DNA from: an uncultured Paraprevotella sp.
GTDB lineage: Bacteria; Bacteroidota; Bacteroidia; Bacteroidales; Bacteroidaceae
Length of the DNA: 10,675 nucleotides
Reading direction: 5' to 3'
NCBI GenBank assembly: GCA_900766785.1
Contig: CAAFWT010000162.1
Span: 1 to 10,675 of the forward strand
Positions 6,673 to 10,675 of this stretch are shown piece after piece. How positions within the stretch are numbered: the stretch's first letter is position 1; every line of letters begins with the position of its first letter. The translations under genes were made by a program, and so were the position numbers. The notes beneath the pieces are model-generated. The model searched no databases. It was given only the letters and a program-made list of their open reading frames with translations, and was not told the origin of the DNA.

Positions 6673-6833
6673 ATAACTGGTACAGAAATCATCAGCCCTA
6701 TTCTGGATAAGAGAAAGGGAGGAAAGCCTCACCATACAGATTACTATAGTCCCCAGGAAATGTCTGCTGACCCCGTTTTTCCACCGTCCGTATCTGTCCA
6801 AAGTCAGTCAGTATTTTATGCCTTGTTTGTTTC
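6673..6833. other. Non-coding stretch without recognisable content
   Basis: Together with the neighbouring repeats this belongs to the 439-base gap between the truncated ORF and the next gene. A 76-codon frame (6667-6897) begins inside the repeat arm, has no family resemblance and runs through the next promoter, so I do not count it as a gene. I see no RNA gene here. Confidence 0.5.
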
Positions 6834-6876
6834 ATCTTGTTTCTTTCTCAAGAATTCTATGCCCGTGAAACAAGAT
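6834..6876. repeat. 10-base inverted repeat upstream of the 6890 promoter
   Basis: ATCTTGTTTC (6834-6843) and GAAACAAGAT (6867-6876) are perfectly complementary, with 23 bases between. The right arm ends 13 bases before the -33 box of the next promoter. No T-run follows on either strand, so an operator-like site is a possibility beside a chance hairpin. Confidence 0.5.
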
Positions 6877-6889
6877 AGAACAGAAAAAG

Positions 6890-6921
6890 TTTGGTGAGTA
6901 TATTCGAAACACATATTTTTG
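6890..6921 (+). promoter_or_regulatory. Promoter of the YD-protein/RHS operon
   Basis: TTTG (6890-6893), a 20-base spacer and TATTTTTG (6914-6921) match the Bacteroidetes promoter consensus in both boxes. The start codon follows 26 bases later behind an A-rich leader (GCAAAAACAAAATACAT) without Shine-Dalgarno site, as is usual in this phylum. Confidence 0.75.
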
Positions 6922-6947
6922 CGATATGAAGCAAAAACAAAATACAT

Positions 6948-7361
6948 ATGAAGACATTTGTAATCTTTCTGCCCATCATCCTCCTATGCACAAGTAAGGT
7001 AGTTGCAGATGGCAAGAGATATACCTACAGCTATGACCCATCCGGCAACATACTCCGCAGAAATATTGTGTTGCAAAACCGAAGGCTACCCGATATAAGC
7101 TATCAGAACATCGGTTCAGAAGAGTCTCCCTCGGTAACAGCTGATGACATATGGTCAGATGTATTTTTCGTTATCCCCAATGAGATACACGAGGGGGATA
7201 TGCTCCTCATCCACACACCTAACGGTTTGTTAGTAAGGTCAGTTCCCATCCTTCAGTCAGAATTCCACATCAATCTATCCGGACTTCATAGAGGAGCATA
7301 TCTTTTCACCTTCCGCATGACAGGGAAAATATCAAATGTTAAGATGAACAAGCGTAAATGA
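6948..7361 (+). CDS. Small exported protein with one YD-like motif
   Basis: A 137-residue protein of unknown function, probably exported: residues 1-20 (MKTFVIFLPIILLCTSKVVA) form a signal peptide, and the cysteine is not in a proper lipobox. Right after it comes RYTYSYDPSGNILRRNIVL (about 24-42), which matches one RHS/YD repeat (Y-x-Y-D-x-x-G-N-x-x-x). Residues about 71-134 are beta-rich with a pattern like Bacteroidetes C-terminal sandwich or sorting-type domains (TPNGLLVRSVPI, then INLSGLHRGAYLFTFR and a lysine-rich end). The stop overlaps the next ATG (ATGA, 7358-7361), so it is probably translated together with the giant RHS-type gene and linked to it in function. Possible roles are an accessory, capping or secretion factor; the sequence does not decide. 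Confidence 0.8.
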   Translation: MKTFVIFLPIILLCTSKVVADGKRYTYSYDPSGNILRRNIVLQNRRLPDISYQNIGSEESPSVTADDIWSDVFFVIPNEIHEGDMLLIHTPNGLLVRSVPILQSEFHINLSGLHRGAYLFTFRMTGKISNVKMNKRK

Positions 7362-10300
7362 CAAGCATGAAACGAGGTATACTTCTTCTGTTCACTGCCT
7401 TGTTGCTCAAGACAGCCGCATGGGCAGCCATCCTTGCGGGCCGTACCGAAGGAACATTCTCAGTGTCTCCCTCTGGCGCAGCAATCTACCAGATACCCAT
7501 CACGATACAGCAAGGACTTAGCGCATTTGTCCCCGAGGTTTCCCTTTGCTACAACAGCCAAAGTGACAATGGTATAGTAGGGTATGGATGGAGTCTGATG
7601 GGATTTTCATACATTTCCGTTGTTCCACGTAGTATATACTATGACGGCCAAGCAGAAGGTCTGTCCCAGGAAGGGAACAATGCCTTGACATTAGATGGTA
7701 TGCGTTTACTGCTAAAAAGCGGAACCGATGGATTGGATGGAGCTATCTATTGCACCGAAAATGACCAAGGAGCCTTAATAAAAGTAACCTCATGCACCAA
7801 TGGCACGCCAGCCTCATTTACTGTAAAGACCACAGATGGAACTACATATAAGTATGGCAGTGCCTCAGGACGCAGACTTTCTGCTAATGGAAAGGCTTAC
7901 GGGTGGGCACTTGACTATGCCGAGGACGCTCTGGGAAACTACATTTCATACACTTATGCCCAAGAGGGAGTCCTTTACCCTTTGTCTGTCACCTATGGGA
8001 AGAATGTGCATGGAGACGCAGGAGTACAATGCACCATAGTATTTGACTATGAAGACAGGCCTGACAGTGTAAGTTCTTACCTTCCAGGCAATCTATGCTA
8101 TCTGACCAAAAGACTTTCCAAAATAAGATGCCGATACGGAGACTATACTTACAGAACCTATAATCTTGCCTATTCTGGCTCCCGATATTCCCATCTGGTC
8201 TCTGTCACAGAATCAGGTCTTTCGTCCTCGTCATTCCGCCCCACCACATTTGCTTGGCATGACCTCCCCGGTATCAATTTATCCTGCGAGTCCAGAACGA
8301 TGGAGACTGGCCTGCTGGAAGATGTTAGCAAGGAATATTATTTCAGCGGTGATGTGGATGGAGACGGACAGACCGAGCTCATCAGCATGGGACAACGAAC
8401 CGTCGGAGGAAGACCTTATACCTATTTTGAGGGAAGGAAATGGGATTCAGAAAGCAGGAAGTTCAAATTCTGTTTTAGTGGAGACACACAGTCTGGTATG
8501 CCCCTTGTAGGTATGGAAAATAATTTCCGTTCCATACAGGACGGAGGACTGTGCATGCATGTCACCCAAGAAGAAGGCAATTCCGTAGTCTTTCCTTATC
8601 TTGACATTCAGGATGGTCGTGACTACATGGAGTTCTATTTTGTCAAGGAAGGAATAACCTTGAACTATCCCCTAGAAAGTACATCCCAGCAGATGCCATG
8701 CTATGCCATTCTGGATGCAGACAGGGACGGCATGGATGAGATTTTCATTTTGGAGAAGGGGCAGACTTCTGGTGCATATTCTGCACATCTCATTAATTGC
8801 AATCTATCAACAAATAGCCTTACACATGAAACCACAAGGCTATTTCTTCCTGGTATACCAAGCAAGATGGCATGTGCTGATTTCAATATGGACGGTATGC
8901 CTGACCTACTGGTGTGCACACCCAATGCACATTATATATATTGGAATCGTGAAGGGCATTTCTCGGATTCTGACAGATATCACGGAACCACATTCGGAGC
9001 ATGTGACATGTTGCGCGTGGGTGATTTCAACGGAGACGGCCTGCCAGACCTACTGATCAACAGGAAAAACTCATCAGAATGGGACATTGCTGAGAATACA
9101 GGCTGTAATAACGAAACTCATTTCTCCATTTACCCTGTTGGATGTATAAATAGCCTGGAGCTATCCGCCAGTACGGAAAGCAAATTCTCCTGTATGGTAC
9201 AGGACATGGACGGCGACGGGAGGAGTGATGTTGCAATTGGATATGTACGCCCATCGGAGACTGGCAGAGCCCAAGGACATCTATGCATTTTTCAACCTGA
9301 AGGAAACAATCTGCAATGCCATTCGACCTACACTTTTGATAACGAGGAAGGGTTCCCCGATGCAGCCCATATTGTCCAGGGAGACTTTGATGGGCATGGG
9401 TCAACAGAACTGGTTTACTGGGGAAAGGAATTGGGACAGAGCCAGTCCGCCATAGGATGGCATATACTGAGAAACGACCTTTTGGATGCATCATCCAACA
9501 AGATTGTATCCATCACTGATGGCCTTGGTGCCAATGACAGCATCGTATATGGATTGCTCAGTGACAAGAACATATACAACGTGGATGGCGAACATAGTTT
9601 CCCAATAATACGTCTTTCCGGAGCGTTCTCTGTGGTTAAATCACATATTGAATCCATAACTACCGACAGCAGGAGCACTGAATATCAATACAAAAATGGC
9701 TATGTACACCTCCAAGGCAAGGGATTTCTGGGATTTGAGAACATCAAGAAAACATCGTCCACTGGCATTGTCACAGAATCATGTGCCACACTGAACACTA
9801 CCTGTTATGTATTGACGCCCAATTCATCCACGACCAGCAACACAGACGGCACTCCTATCAGCAACGAGACATACAATGTGTACTACAACAACATTAGGCC
9901 TCGTGTCTATACCTTGTGGCAGAATTCCCGATTCACACGCGACCTTCTGTCTGGATTTGTTACTGGAGAGGATTACCAGGAATACAGGAATGGAACTCCC
10001 ACGAGAATTACTATCTCTGATGACATATTCACTACAGAGAAGGAAATTACTCTTTGGGAAAGTCCTTTGGACAGTGTGTGGATAAAAGGCCTTCCTGCAA
10101 AGATTGACATAGTACATTCAGCCAACCAACCAGATGCCGAGGATGTGCTTGAGTCTATTGTCTATGAGCGCGCGCCATCCACAGGACTGGTTCTAAAGGA
10201 AACAAGAAAAAGAAACGGACTGACGGTCAGCACAAAGACATATTCCTATAATGACTATGGCCAGGTAGTCCAATGCTGTGTATCGGCATTCGACTCGCCT

Positions 10301-10675
10301 GACACGCTCATAACAAGTTATACCTATAACGGGAAAGGGCAGTTGCAGAAAGAGACCGACCCCAAAGGAATCATCACGCGATATTTCTATTATTCCCAGC
10401 ATGGTTTGGTATTTTATGTGATAACTCCCATAAACGTCCGCACTCAGTATTTATATGACGGCATGCTCAGAAAAACGAGCGAGAAGGCTTCTACGGGAAC
10501 AAGCACCAGGAGTTGTAAGTTTTCCACATACAAAGGATCTGCCTACACCATAACGAAAAAAGATGCGGGAAGTCCTACAGTCGTAACCTTCTTTGATGCA
10601 TGGGGTCGGAAAGTGGCTGAAAGCGTGAAACAAGCCAACGGTTCAGTCATGTATAGAGATTACCGTTATCTGACA
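7358..10675 (+). CDS. Large exported SpvB/TcB-like RHS-repeat protein, 3'-truncated by window edge
   Basis: An uninterrupted frame of 1106 codons, still open at the last base. The start is ATG 7358 (overlapping the previous stop) or ATG 7367; both give a signal peptide (MKRGILLLFTALLLKTAAWA). Numbered from 7358: SpvB-like N-terminal domain (about 28-95; GTFSVSPSGAAIYQIPI, LCYNSQ, NGIVGYGWSL); six FG-GAP/VCBS-type, Ca-binding-like motifs at 332 (DVDGDGQTE), 453 (DADRDGMDE), 508 (DFNMDGMPD), 556 (DFNGDGLPD), 616 (DMDGDGRSD) and 676 (DFDGHGSTE); a TcdB-middle-like segment (ITDGLGANDSIVYG from 719, GKGFLGFE from 787); then YD/RHS repeats (YSYNDYGQV near 962, YTYNGKGQLQKETDPKG, FFDAWGRKVAES). In the known relatives, TcB/TcC and RHS proteins, this builds a hollow shell around a variable C-terminal payload. 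The payload, if any, lies beyond the window. A toxin role is inference; a surface adhesion or structural role is possible. Confidence 0.93.
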   Translation, partial: MTSMKRGILLLFTALLLKTAAWAAILAGRTEGTFSVSPSGAAIYQIPITIQQGLSAFVPEVSLCYNSQSDNGIVGYGWSLMGFSYISVVPRSIYYDGQAEGLSQEGNNALTLDGMRLLLKSGTDGLDGAIYCTENDQGALIKVTSCTNGTPASFTVKTTDGTTYKYGSASGRRLSANGKAYGWALDYAEDALGNYISYTYAQEGVLYPLSVTYGKNVHGDAGVQCTIVFDYEDRPDSVSSYLPGNLCYLTKRLSKIRCRYGDYTYRTYNLAYSGSRYSHLVSVTESGLSSSSFRPTTFAWHDLPGINLSCESRTMETGLLEDVSKEYYFSGDVDGDGQTELISMGQRTVGGRPYTYFEGRKWDSESRKFKFCFSGDTQSGMPLVGMENNFRSIQDGGLCMHVTQEEGNSVVFPYLDIQDGRDYMEFYFVKEGITLNYPLESTSQQMPCYAILDADRDGMDEIFILEKGQTSGAYSAHLINCNLSTNSLTHETTRLFLPGIPSKMACADFNMDGMPDLLVCTPNAHYIYWNREGHFSDSDRYHGTTFGACDMLRVGDFNGDGLPDLLINRKNSSEWDIAENTGCNNETHFSIYPVGCINSLELSASTESKFSCMVQDMDGDGRSDVAIGYVRPSETGRAQGHLCIFQPEGNNLQCHSTYTFDNEEGFPDAAHIVQGDFDGHGSTELVYWGKELGQSQSAIGWHILRNDLLDASSNKIVSITDGLGANDSIVYGLLSDKNIYNVDGEHSFPIIRLSGAFSVVKSHIESITTDSRSTEYQYKNGYVHLQGKGFLGFENIKKTSSTGIVTESCATLNTTCYVLTPNSSTTSNTDGTPISNETYNVYYNNIRPRVYTLWQNSRFTRDLLSGFVTGEDYQEYRNGTPTRITISDDIFTTEKEITLWESPLDSVWIKGLPAKIDIVHSANQPDAEDVLESIVYERAPSTGLVLKETRKRNGLTVSTKTYSYNDYGQVVQCCVSAFDSPDTLITSYTYNGKGQLQKETDPKGIITRYFYYSQHGLVFYVITPINVRTQYLYDGMLRKTSEKASTGTSTRSCKFSTYKGSAYTITKKDAGSPTVVTFFDAWGRKVAESVKQANGSVMYRDYRYLT

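Noticed and set aside
6580..6801. 73-codon reverse frame over the inverted-repeat element
   Set aside because: Its C-terminal third is just the translated repeat; no promoter or start signal is evident.
6667..6897. 76-codon forward frame, possible small gene
   Set aside because: It begins within an inverted-repeat arm, runs over the operon promoter and shows no family likeness, start-site signal or compositional sign of coding.
9057..9494. 145-codon reverse frame inside the RHS-type gene
   Set aside because: The forward strand is one uninterrupted frame with clear FG-GAP and RHS motifs in phase across this stretch.

Overview
The window looks like chromosomal DNA of a Bacteroidales bacterium, most likely Prevotella/Segatella or a close relative. 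The reasons are Bacteroidetes-type promoters (TTTG, about 20 bases, TAnnTTTG), A-rich leaders with few Shine-Dalgarno sites, a Bacteroidetes-style cobalamin riboswitch, and typical Bacteroidales secreted-protein modules. The genus is inference.

Left part (1-3291): the 3' three quarters of valS (valyl-tRNA synthetase) ends at a strong intrinsic terminator and faces a convergent AraC-family regulator gene on the minus strand. Middle (3313-5920): the regulator is divergent from a two-gene operon with a 4-base ATGA overlap. The operon encodes a small exported protein and a large exported Cthe_2159-like beta-helix carbohydrate-binding protein. Both mature proteins begin with the same short module. 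The regulator is the obvious candidate to control them.

Intergenic part (5921-6947): a hairpin terminator is followed by a good Bacteroidetes promoter and a clear cobalamin (B12) riboswitch. The riboswitch leads into an ORF of only 44 codons that starts with a signal peptide and stops just where a BtuB-type receptor should begin. This looks like a decayed btuB locus whose switch has survived. Next come a 29-base tandem repeat, a 16-base inverted-repeat element, and a 10-base inverted repeat just ahead of a new promoter.

Right part (6948-10675): a second two-gene operon, again with an ATGA overlap. The first gene encodes a small exported protein with one YD-like (RHS-type) motif. The second is a very large ORF open to the window's end, with signal peptide, SpvB-like N-terminal domain, six FG-GAP/Ca-binding type motifs, a TcdB-middle-like segment and the start of an RHS/YD-repeat region. 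This is the architecture of TcB/RHS-type proteins; the variable C-terminal end, which would tell whether it is a toxin, lies outside the window. This part looks clearly poorer in G+C than valS and may be accessory DNA.
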